Positions 51,401-58,096 of a stretch of DNA of 64,000 bases are shown piece after piece. How positions within the stretch are numbered: position 1 is the first letter of the stretch; each line of letters starts with the position of its first letter. This DNA is from Streptomyces sp. GESEQ-35. Lineage in GTDB: Bacteria > Actinomycetota > Actinomycetes > Streptomycetales > Streptomycetaceae. Position numbers and translations under genes: made by a program. Below the pieces are notes generated by a model. The model was not told the origin of the DNA, did no database searches, and saw only the letters and a program-made list of their open reading frames with translations. The DNA lies in NCBI RefSeq assembly GCF_017948485.1, contig NZ_JAFFSX010000036.1:1-64000 (forward strand), given 5' to 3'.

Positions 51401-52722
51401 TGCTGCAAGCGGTAGATCTCGGTGTCGGTCTCGGGGTTGCTGCCGGAGGCGGCGGCGCGGACCAGTTCGACGGTCCGGCCGTTCAGAGACATCACCGCGT
51501 TGTACGAGACCCAGCACAGGTCCGACGTCTTGTCCTTCTTCGCCGTGTTGTTGGGCGTACCGGAGCCAAGTGTCTTGCGGTCGTCCTTGCAAGAGCGGTA
51601 CCGGCGTTCGATGTAGCCGGCGTCATAGCTCCAGCCCTCGCCGATCCAAGATGCCTGTGGCGAGGAGACAGCCGTACGGCCGTCCACGGTCTGGGAGTTG
51701 TACTCGAAGGAGACCTTGGGCGCGGGCCCCGCGGGCGCGGACGGCAGGTTCAGCGGATACGACCAGGTGAAAGCGCCCGACGATCCTCCCGCCTCCCAGT
51801 TGCCGTCGGAAGCGAGCGGGGTTGCCTTGAAAGTGCCGCCGTTGCCGGCGCCGGAGTCGACGGCACCGAGGACGGCGGAGTCGCCGCCGGTGGCGGCCGG
51901 GTCCGCCGATGTCGGGGTGCGGTAGGCGGCCTGGAACACCTCGGATCCTGAGGCGGGGCCGGACGACGCCGAGGCGGGCGTGACTGTCCCGTCGGCCGCA
52001 GGGTCGACCGTGGCGGTGATGGACCTCGCCGCCGTGTCGTTGGTGGTCTCCAGCTCCTCGTACGTCTGGCAAGCCTCGTCGTCGGGCGTCGTCAGGTAGC
52101 ACTCGGGGAACTGCACGAACCGCAGGCGGGAGGCCCAGTCGGCGCCATACAGGCTCTCGAACTTGGAGTAGTCGAGCTTCACGGAGACGGGGACTGCGCC
52201 AGTGGCCGGGGCCTGCACGTGCAGGACAGCCCCGTCCACGCCCTGACTGACGGACGAAGTGCGGTCCGGGATGGTGACCTGCCAGGTGCCGGTCGGCGCC
52301 GGCTGGTCGGCAGCCTGGCCGAGGCTGACGGGCAGGGACCCGACCGGCGTGAGTGCGGCCTGCTCGGTCGAGGCAGCGGAGCGCAGAGTCGTCGGCGTGG
52401 ATGTCGCCGCACCGAAAGTCACCGAACCCGTCAGGTTGGACGGCGGCGTCACAGTGCCCGTCGGCGCTTGGAGTAGATCCTTGGGTATGTCGCCCCTCAG
52501 AGTCTCCAAGTCACGCGAGAACTCCTCGCCCTCCACGGGCACTTCGTTCTCCAGCTGCTCCAGCTCCACCGACTCGCGCCCCGTCTCGTCGGACGACGGG
52601 TTGGGGTCGGGCGGCAGCGCGAACGACTGGGCGGGCAACAGCCCCACCAGCAGAGCGGCTGCCACGGTCGGCACCGCGACGCGTGCGATGCGCAGGCGGG
52701 CATGCAGAAGTCTGTCGAACAC
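45457..52722 (-). CDS. Secreted Rhs-repeat polymorphic toxin with PT-HINT domain and C-terminal toxin
   Basis: The 2,421-residue protein starts at GTG 52722 (GGGGGGA upstream; GTG 52743 is less likely) with a signal peptide ending near SFALPP. The middle third carries an SpvB/Rhs shell: many YD-type repeats (YDPLGRV, YDALGRLVKGW, YDARGYGNKITDP). The Rhs-core signature AREYDQATGRFLSADP is near residue 1950. Then comes a pretoxin HINT domain (residues about 2162-2306; CFLAGTDVLMADG ... TYYVLAGQTPVLVHN), ending in the self-cleavage His-Asn. The last 115 residues are a separate toxin domain (ALQKHAGRN ... GARFTPGG). The RALQKH/GARF pattern resembles a CdiA/YobL-type RNase toxin, an identification from memory. 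No frameshift is seen over 7.3 kb. Confidence 0.9.
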   Translation of the reverse strand: MFDRLLHARLRIARVAVPTVAAALLVGLLPAQSFALPPDPNPSSDETGRESVELEQLENEVPVEGEEFSRDLETLRGDIPKDLLQAPTGTVTPPSNLTGSVTFGAATSTPTTLRSAASTEQAALTPVGSLPVSLGQAADQPAPTGTWQVTIPDRTSSVSQGVDGAVLHVQAPATGAVPVSVKLDYSKFESLYGADWASRLRFVQFPECYLTTPDDEACQTYEELETTNDTAARSITATVDPAADGTVTPASASSGPASGSEVFQAAYRTPTSADPAATGGDSAVLGAVDSGAGNGGTFKATPLASDGNWEAGGSSGAFTWSYPLNLPSAPAGPAPKVSFEYNSQTVDGRTAVSSPQASWIGEGWSYDAGYIERRYRSCKDDRKTLGSGTPNNTAKKDKTSDLCWVSYNAVMSLNGRTVELVRAAASGSNPETDTEIYRLQQDDGTRVEHKVGGTNDDNNGEYWIVTTRDGTKHYYGQNQVGGGHADTNSVSTVPVFGNHPSEPCHASVFADSRCGAGKQQAWRWGLDKVVDMHGNAMVVNWSQESNYYAVRKKFKSPEHYDRSAYPTSIEYGMRSDLTKPSAKIEFGVEQRCLKSTTACDTANFAKTADPGAYRPWWDTPGNLNCKSTSKLCPAFPSFWTQLRLDRVTTKAARAGQTGLGLVDKYTLHQSFPEDWYDTAPGLWLNSITRTGYAPGDTTGTLQSEHGISFSAYKVSSTSPLKNRLKDRMLPNLVLTGKADQRPGFTRPRIGTVSTELGGDIEVEYTGGCASEPAEDKGKSNGTCFPVRWSPDGDERTPPKAWFNKYVVDSVTETDKVTSHGVPVISTYAYSGSAWAKSDDEFMRPALRTYSDWKGYRQVSVRKGSKSNPMLGEVNGQSYTVTRYFQGTGGEVKDSTSTYTLLADDAPQFAGMTAETIVYRDSGGKVQKQNLTFPYSKQTASRARENEDGTAADPLLAHRVGVKRTDDIQMADPTWRAVRTLTTVDDIYGLPFQVETAVVKPNGTAETLSDQSCTTTLYVHNTSAWLIGLPKEQRTTGTTCAAQATADPATKLKSSVQNTYDDLAYGASPARGLVTSSAQINGTGTAHSVVMKATYDPLGRVRTVTAPGTGTTETEYTPGDEGGPVTEVKSINAKGHTTTTTYDPGRGVPLTATDPNNRVTRSEYDALGRLVKGWSPSRSPSGQSPTMQISYQMPVITSGENRPAAVTVQTLKDDGSYSREMTLYDGLQREVQRQTEAHGPGRIIVDTDYNDHGLVDRKTGGYLAKGEPSTELFAPRSNSLIPSWTKYRYDGLEREVRASVYHSGDYKYATYTSYSDTSTYVDPQGSTAPRTRTYYDALGRVTSVKHYSKASSDTGRTTTYEYDARGYGNKITDPAGNVWSYVHDARGRVTSSADPDTGTTDTLYDEADRPNRVKNARQQETFTEYDVLGRVRYVRQGSATASPSKEFTYDETPGGLGQPTASIRHTPDGDYVNRVNGYDSEYRATGSETVIPPNSMTTGLSGAYTYGYTYTPTGKPLSVTLPAKGGLASEKVVTRYNSDGLTESTSGLTWYTSDATYSPYGEVLRSVSGAQPYRVWTTNFVDPHTGRLQRTVTDRETAGPHRITDGYYSYDASGTITSNARNLAVSSGNTWDTQCFTYDVMGELVHAWTSSIAPNGSGTGCKASDGTTWGPRTDYAASSGPVAESPDESTDAITPDSTLTSTLAAAAPDAATVSTGGTTYRQSYTFDWIGNRAAMTEHDTADATKNVAFSYGYGKTVTGNGTTPSYKTQPHTMTWINSSPSGKGSAYTYDATGNTETRDLYNTTQNLIWTPENKLDSITDDGKKTTYIYDAAGNRILENTSTGSTLYLGETELTTDATGTITRASRSYAQSGAPMVVRTTTNGATTGHKLSVLLADHLGTANTSVDIASGQAVTRRSFKPYGEIRGTKPSTWPNKRGYLGVGIDDAATGLTHIGAREYDQATGRFLSADPIIDIADPLQMNGYAYSSNSPVSNSDPTGLCADLDCPTRASPNHENRTPTHPASSGSPRYSQNHQAARAAGNVYPASFVKKHYEVYPGVFVPKWKNADKYAHQLTKEVENFCQEEGYGCLLHSENEEVGDSILRHLMFLACMRLGSDSGCGSRAPAMGEAMAAVAAVAGIGGEGPGALGGVGAGRGGKARSGSCTQCFLAGTDVLMADGTTKNIEDVKLGDEVLSTDPETGESGPRKVSRLIITEDDKHFNELSIATDDGIEKLTATYEHPFWSPSERRWVDAGDLKPGMTLLTDEGDTVIVTVNRSFTKHARTYNLTVDDLHTYYVLAGQTPVLVHNSNCSIDVDFASQSGAKIDPSDKRGEYSMAGRALQKHAGRNGNPNGWPTPSGRQNPGAWNATGQDMLDEILTHPGAVETRGRGRIGGQWQDVVDVRLPNGLGARFTPGGSFSGFLD
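45460..45804 (-). other. Toxin domain region of the Rhs protein
   Basis: The 115 codons after the HINT cleavage Asn encode the toxin. Landmarks are MAGRALQKHAGRNG, GQDMLDEILTHPG and GLGARFTPGGSFSGFLD at the extreme C-terminus. Conserved His and Arg suit an RNase of the BECR type, but the fold is inferred. Confidence 0.6.
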
Positions 52723-53221
52723 GACGAGGTCCCCCCGGACCACTTGAAGCGGGACCGGTGACGGACCACGCGCGCTGACTATCAGACAGCGCAGATTTTG
52801 TGGTCACTCTGTGAAGGAACGCCATATCAGACGCGATCATGTGACTATGATCACGCCATGTAACGGCTCGTAACGCTTTGGATCCACTCAAGAGGTGCGA
52901 AGACTCAATGATCTGTGCATGATCTATGCATTCTCGCTTCTCACCAAGAAGCAACTCATAAGTACCCGAACCCGCTGCGAACTTGCCCCCTTCTGCCGGT
53001 GATTCGCACCATTCCTGACGCGGCATGACGGTCAACCAACGCGAACCGCTCCACCGCAGCCACGTCCCGAGGGATGCATCTCTGAAGGACATCACGCCGC
53101 GTGCACGGATTTCCCACAGGGTGACTACAGCCTCTTCATGAGTCATCATCGGCTGCCGTGCGGGGGCGCTCTGCCCTGTCCGCCTGCATTCCGGGGAATC
53201 TGGGGAAGGGGAACTGGGCCC
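52723..53221. promoter_or_regulatory. Divergent promoter region between Rhs gene and FG-GAP gene
   Basis: About 500 bp, lower in G+C than the flanks between 52780 and 52970. It holds the inverted repeat GATCAT-GTGACT-ATGATC (52835-52852) and a direct repeat ATGATCTGTGC/ATGATCTATGC (52909-52930). Both divergent surface-protein genes must be driven from here. A minus-strand open frame crosses it but shows no family pattern. Confidence 0.5.
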
Positions 53222-56200
53222 ATGACGCGCAACTGGCGCCGTGCGCCCGGTCGTCAAGCCGTCGCGGCGCTGCTCGCCACCGCGATCGCCACGACCGGCA
53301 TCGTGTACGCCGGATTCCAGCTGGACGGCGACACATCGCACGAAAAGGCCGACCGCGACCAGCGGGTCAAGCAGGTCACCGAGTCAGCCGCTCTCACCAC
53401 GGCCTCCAAGACCGGGAAGAAGGTCGAGGTAACAGCTGCACGCTCCGCGTCCTCGACCACCTGGGCCCGACCCGACGGCTTCATGGAAAAGCGGCTGCAC
53501 TCCTCCCCGATCCACGCAAAGGTGAGCAGCGAGTGGAAGACCATCGACCCCAACCTCCACCGCACAAAGGCGGGTTGGGAACCGAGAGCCACCAACACCC
53601 GGATGGTGTTCTCGGCAGGCTCCGAAAGCCGGGGCGAGCAGCGCGCCGACCGCTCGGCTGTACGGCGGGTCTCCCTGGTGAAGACCGCTGCCGCAGACAC
53701 CGGAACCCCGCTGGTCACGCTGTACGTCGGCGACCACGCGATCCAGCTCACCTGGCCGGGCGTGGTGCCGACACCCATCGTCGACGGCAACCGAATCCTG
53801 TACCCGGAGATTTTCCCCGGCGGCGACCTGGTGCTGACCGCCGACGACGACGGCTTCGGCCAGGTCGTCGTCGTGAAGAACCGTCAGGCGGCTGCGGACC
53901 CACATGTTCAGCAGCTCGCATACGGTCTGCAGTCAGCCGATCTGACCTTCCGCCTCGACCCGATCACCGGGATGGTCACTGCTGTAAACGCCTACAGCGA
54001 GGAAGTCGCCGTCTCCCCCACCCCGCTGATGTGGGACAGCAGCGGCACTCCGGCCGTCACCGACGGCACGGTCGGCGCCACCGCACAGCCGACGACACCT
54101 GAGTCCCCGGACCCGACGGACTCGGCGAGTGCGTCCCCTTCGGACACTCCCAGCCCCTCCGAGGAAGAGGCCGCCGAGTCGGACGAACAGGGCGACACGG
54201 ATGTGGAGATCCTTCCCTCGGCCAGCGACGGACCCGAGCCGACCGTCTCGGAGTCCCCACTGCCGACCGCACCGGCGGAGCCAACCCCGGCGCCCTCGCA
54301 GACCGGGTCCGCGGCGACGCTGAGCCTGCCCTCCCTGAACGGCCCTTCCCCCGATTCCCGCGGCGACCTCGTCGAGGCCGACCTCACCACGGGCCAGTGG
54401 ACGCTCACCCCCGACCAGGCGTTCCTGAACGACCCGGCGACCACCTTTCCGGTCTTCATCGACCCGTCGGTCAAGAAGCACACTCAGAACTGGACCACCG
54501 CCTACAACCGGCACCCCAACGCCACCTTCTACAACGGCAAGGGCTTCAACAAGGGCGGCACCCACGAGGCCCGCGTCGGCTTCGAGTCCGACACCTGGGG
54601 CACCTCGCGGTCGTACTTCAACATCTCCTTCGACAAGGACCTCAAAGGCACCAAGATCACCAGCGCCAAGCTGCGGATGCTGGAGACCTACTCCTGGTCG
54701 TGCCAGTCCCGGTCCATGAGCGTCCACCTCACCGGCGCGATCAACTCCCACACCAACTGGAAGAACGCGCCCAAACTGCACGACGGCAACAAACTGGCGA
54801 CGAAGAGCTTCGCCCACGGCTACAAGTCCGGCTGCCGCGACGCCTTCGAGACCTTCGACGTGAAGAGCGGCGCCCAGAAGAGGGCCGACAAAGGCGAGAA
54901 CCTGATCACTTTCGGCCTGCGCGCCCGTGACGAAAACGCCCAGTACGCCTGGAAGAAGTTCCAGGCGAACGGCGACTACGCGCCTGTCCTCGAACTCGTC
55001 TACAACCGCAAACCTTCCATCGTCTCCAACTCCCTCGACCTCGGCCCGGACGGCAAGTGCACCACCACCAAGCCGTACGTCCGCATGGGCTCCGGTGACC
55101 TGACCTTCACCGCCAAGGCCGCCGACAAGGACAAGAACCTCGACTACTTCGACTTCGACCTGTGGGAGCTGGGCAAGTTGGACACCACCGGTGACCTGCT
55201 CAAGTCGACCGGCAAGGTCTCCGCGGGCGGCGACACCGACACCGCCCTGCGCACCACTCCGAAGTTCGCCACCAGCGGCCTGAAGTCCGGTGCCACGTAC
55301 TCCTGGCGGGTGCGGGCGGTCGACGACACAGGCATCACCTCCGGCTGGTACCCGAAGACACCCTGTCGCTTCGTCCTCGACACCACCGCGCCCCGCCCGC
55401 CCAAGGTGTCCTCCACCGACTTCCCCAACGCCGACGGCAGCGAGAACGGGTTCGGCAACAGCGCCGAGGACGCCAACTGGTCCACCATCAAGTTCGGGAC
55501 AGCCGGCTCCTTCACCGTCCGAGCCCTGAACACCGACGTCGTGCGCTACGAATACGGCTACAACTCCGCCACCTACACCGGCAGCCTGCCCCGCACCAAC
55601 GGCGCGGCGACCAGCGTCAGCGGCACCATCACGGGTGCCAAACCGCCCACGGCCGGACCCAATGTGCTGTTCGTCCGGGCCGTCGACAGCTCCGACAACG
55701 TCTCCGAACCGACCAAGTACCTCTTCTACGTCACTCCGCGCGACCAGGCCGACAAGCCCGGCGACTTCACCGGCGACCAGATGCCCGACGTCATGACGGT
55801 CACCGAGGGCGGCAACCTGGCTCTCTACCCCTCCCAGGCCGATGCCAAGGACCTCGCCAAGGGGACCGGCGACCTGGACTACTCAATGCCGGGCGCCTAC
55901 CGGACCAACCCCAGCAAGGACCCCAACGGCGACGACGAAGAACCACCGTACGTCGCCGCGCCGAACGGACACTTCAAGGGCGCGCTGATCACCCACAACG
56001 GCGACATCTACGGTGGAGACGGTCTCCAGGACCTCGTCGTCCGCCTCGGGAGCAGGCTCTGGGTCTACCCCGGCGACGGCTACGGAGCGGTCAACATCGA
56101 TCGGCGTCAGGAGATCCTGCTGCCTTCGAGCGCTCCCAGCCCCTCCGCCTTCACGCAGATCGTGGCCGCCGGCGATGTCACCGGCGACGGCCGCACCGAC

Positions 56201-56698
56201 TTCTTCGCCACTGTGAAGAACGCCAGTGGAACCGACGACGAGTTGTGGGCCTTTACCGGCTACCACGGCGCAACCGTTGATCAGGCCGTCCGCCTGATCT
56301 CCACCTCCTGGGCCGACCGCGACATCGTCCTCGCTCAGGACGTCTCCGGCGACGGAGTCACCGACCTCGTCTACCGCAGTGGCGCCTCCGGCAGGCTCAT
56401 CCTCCGCAAGGGCATCGCCGCGAGCGGCGGCGGAGTCGACCTCAACTCCCTGTCCACCGCCGCCAACTCCTCCGGCGGTGCCGACATCGAGTACAGCGCC
56501 TCCGGCTGGGCCGTCAGCAGCGTGCCCTTCCTGCTCGGCACACCCGACGCGAACAGCGACGGCATCCCCGACATCTGGGCAGTACGGTCCGACGGCTCCG
56601 TCCGCTTCCACTCCGGCGGCAGAACCACCACCTCGAACACGGGAACCGCGGTCGTCGGTCCTACCACCTGGTGGGCGAAGCGCATTGCCGTGGGGTGA
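53222..56698 (+). CDS. Secreted DNRLRE-domain and FG-GAP repeat protein
   Basis: The 1,158-residue protein starts at ATG 53222 (GGGGAAGGGG upstream) with a signal peptide of about 28 residues. It then has an N-terminal beta region, a Pro/Ser/Glu-rich linker (residues about 290-360), a DNRLRE domain (about 415-600; TTAYNRHPNATFYNG, SRSYFNISFDKDLKG), a fibronectin-like part, and FG-GAP/VCBS repeats at the C-terminus (DFTGDQMPDVMTV, DVTGDGRTDFFATV, DANSDGIPDIWAV). Such repeats form calcium-binding beta-propellers. It is divergent from the Rhs gene; I infer a surface or secreted partner of the toxin. Confidence 0.85.
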   Translation: MTRNWRRAPGRQAVAALLATAIATTGIVYAGFQLDGDTSHEKADRDQRVKQVTESAALTTASKTGKKVEVTAARSASSTTWARPDGFMEKRLHSSPIHAKVSSEWKTIDPNLHRTKAGWEPRATNTRMVFSAGSESRGEQRADRSAVRRVSLVKTAAADTGTPLVTLYVGDHAIQLTWPGVVPTPIVDGNRILYPEIFPGGDLVLTADDDGFGQVVVVKNRQAAADPHVQQLAYGLQSADLTFRLDPITGMVTAVNAYSEEVAVSPTPLMWDSSGTPAVTDGTVGATAQPTTPESPDPTDSASASPSDTPSPSEEEAAESDEQGDTDVEILPSASDGPEPTVSESPLPTAPAEPTPAPSQTGSAATLSLPSLNGPSPDSRGDLVEADLTTGQWTLTPDQAFLNDPATTFPVFIDPSVKKHTQNWTTAYNRHPNATFYNGKGFNKGGTHEARVGFESDTWGTSRSYFNISFDKDLKGTKITSAKLRMLETYSWSCQSRSMSVHLTGAINSHTNWKNAPKLHDGNKLATKSFAHGYKSGCRDAFETFDVKSGAQKRADKGENLITFGLRARDENAQYAWKKFQANGDYAPVLELVYNRKPSIVSNSLDLGPDGKCTTTKPYVRMGSGDLTFTAKAADKDKNLDYFDFDLWELGKLDTTGDLLKSTGKVSAGGDTDTALRTTPKFATSGLKSGATYSWRVRAVDDTGITSGWYPKTPCRFVLDTTAPRPPKVSSTDFPNADGSENGFGNSAEDANWSTIKFGTAGSFTVRALNTDVVRYEYGYNSATYTGSLPRTNGAATSVSGTITGAKPPTAGPNVLFVRAVDSSDNVSEPTKYLFYVTPRDQADKPGDFTGDQMPDVMTVTEGGNLALYPSQADAKDLAKGTGDLDYSMPGAYRTNPSKDPNGDDEEPPYVAAPNGHFKGALITHNGDIYGGDGLQDLVVRLGSRLWVYPGDGYGAVNIDRRQEILLPSSAPSPSAFTQIVAAGDVTGDGRTDFFATVKNASGTDDELWAFTGYHGATVDQAVRLISTSWADRDIVLAQDVSGDGVTDLVYRSGASGRLILRKGIAASGGGVDLNSLSTAANSSGGADIEYSASGWAVSSVPFLLGTPDANSDGIPDIWAVRSDGSVRFHSGGRTTTSNTGTAVVGPTTWWAKRIAVG

Positions 56699-56705
56699 GC
56701 GTGGT

Positions 56706-56748
56706 TGGACGCTGGGGCCCTACTCCCGAAGGAGGGTCCCAGCGTCCA
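56706..56748. terminator. Terminator between FG-GAP gene and acyltransferase gene
   Basis: TGGACGCTGGG pairs with CCCAGCGTCCA (11 bp), with a smaller inner CTCCC/GGAGG stem. It lies between converging genes and can serve both. Confidence 0.85.
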
Positions 56749-56752
56749 TGGC

Positions 56753-58096
56753 TCACGCCCGATGCGCCCTGCCCCTGCCCCTGCCACGCTTGGAACCATC
56801 CGGCCACAACTGCGGCTTCCGCTTCGCCGCCAAGTCCTCCGCCCAGCCGAACGCGACGACGCAGAACCCGATGAGCACCCAAGTGATGACCAGTACGGGC
56901 CATGGGCTCTCCAGCAGCCACGAGAAGTGCTGCCACATCACGTCGATCTCCCAGAGCCGGTCCCACTGCGTGGCGGCCACGAGGATGCAGGTGTTGTGCC
57001 AGAGATAGATCGTCACCGCACGGGAGTTGAGCAGGGTGATGGGCCTATCCCAACGGCGCAGCCGGCGGGGCCATTCGGACCAGGACGGGCTGACGTGCAA
57101 CAGGAGCATGACCGTTCCGCAGGACCAGAGGGCCTGGGCCAGGGGCATGCTGTCGAGGTCATGGTCCATCGTGAAGTTGTGGTTCAGGGCGTACCAGAGC
57201 CCTCCGAGCGCGACGGCCGGCGCCACGGACGGGACGACGTAGCGCGGGAGGCGCTGGAGGATGCCCTGCTGGTACGCCATACCTAGGATCCAGCAGGCAC
57301 CGAAGGTGCTGAAGTCCGTGAGCGCCGAGGGGATCCGCTCCCCGGGCAAGGTGATGTAACCCAGCTCGAACGCCACCGACAACATGATCGGCGCGGCGAT
57401 CGTCGCCAGCGGAAGCGCACGCAGGGCACGCAGCAGGAACGGCGAGAGCAGGACGTACCAGAGGTAGGCGCGGAGGTACCACAGGGGTCCGGCGAGATCG
57501 ATGGCCCAGTCCTCGCCGATGAAGCCCTGAATGCCGGGCAGCCCCTCCGCGTACGGCGGGTCGCTCAACGGCAGGATCCAGTACGTGAGGTGAAGCCACC
57601 ACCAGCCCGGGTGGCCGCCCGAGTCGGGCCCCCAGCCCTGGAGGACCATGCCGGTGACGCCGACGACGCCCAGCAGCCAGAGTGGCGGGAGCAGTCGGCG
57701 GATGCGGCTCTTGATGACCTGCGCGGGCGGGCGCTTCAGTGAGCGGGCCATGAGGTTCCCGGCGAGCGCGAACATCACGCCCATGGAGGGGAACAGCAGC
57801 GGGAGCCAGGCCCAGCCCGTCAGGTGGTAGAGGACGACGCGGAAGAGGGCGAGTGCCCGGAGCAGGTCGAAGTAGCGGTCCCGGACCGGTGCACGCGGGG
57901 CCACTTGAGCGGCCGGTTCCGTGGGCTTGGCCGGGGGCGCCGGATCGATCGATGGGGGCGTCGCTTGCCGGGGCATGGCCGGGACATCCGCGACGCCCGA
58001 CGCCGAAGGGCGGTTGTGGTGCTCGTCGTACACGAAGGCGTCCTGTCCGGTCCTGGGCGTCGCTGTCCATGGAGGTATGGGCGGGGGCTGGCTCAT
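56753..58096 (-). CDS. Acyltransferase_3 family membrane protein (OafA/IcaC-like)
   Basis: The 447-residue protein has about 70 Pro-rich cytosolic residues and then about ten membrane helices with the acyltransferase 3 start pattern RYFDLLRALALFRVVLYHL, where the His is the expected catalytic one. It overlaps matB by ATGA and should be co-transcribed. In Gram-positive PNAG loci IcaC-type acyltransferases succinylate or acetylate the glycan, so modification of the MatAB polymer is the simplest role (inference). Confidence 0.82.
   Translation of the reverse strand: MSQPPPIPPWTATPRTGQDAFVYDEHHNRPSASGVADVPAMPRQATPPSIDPAPPAKPTEPAAQVAPRAPVRDRYFDLLRALALFRVVLYHLTGWAWLPLLFPSMGVMFALAGNLMARSLKRPPAQVIKSRIRRLLPPLWLLGVVGVTGMVLQGWGPDSGGHPGWWWLHLTYWILPLSDPPYAEGLPGIQGFIGEDWAIDLAGPLWYLRAYLWYVLLSPFLLRALRALPLATIAAPIMLSVAFELGYITLPGERIPSALTDFSTFGACWILGMAYQQGILQRLPRYVVPSVAPAVALGGLWYALNHNFTMDHDLDSMPLAQALWSCGTVMLLLHVSPSWSEWPRRLRRWDRPITLLNSRAVTIYLWHNTCILVAATQWDRLWEIDVMWQHFSWLLESPWPVLVITWVLIGFCVVAFGWAEDLAAKRKPQLWPDGSKRGRGRGRAHRA

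Noticed and set aside
52511..53341. Minus-strand open frame of about 276 codons across the Rhs divergent promoter region
   Set aside because: It overlaps the starts of both large genes, has no family pattern and includes A+T-rich promoter-like DNA.
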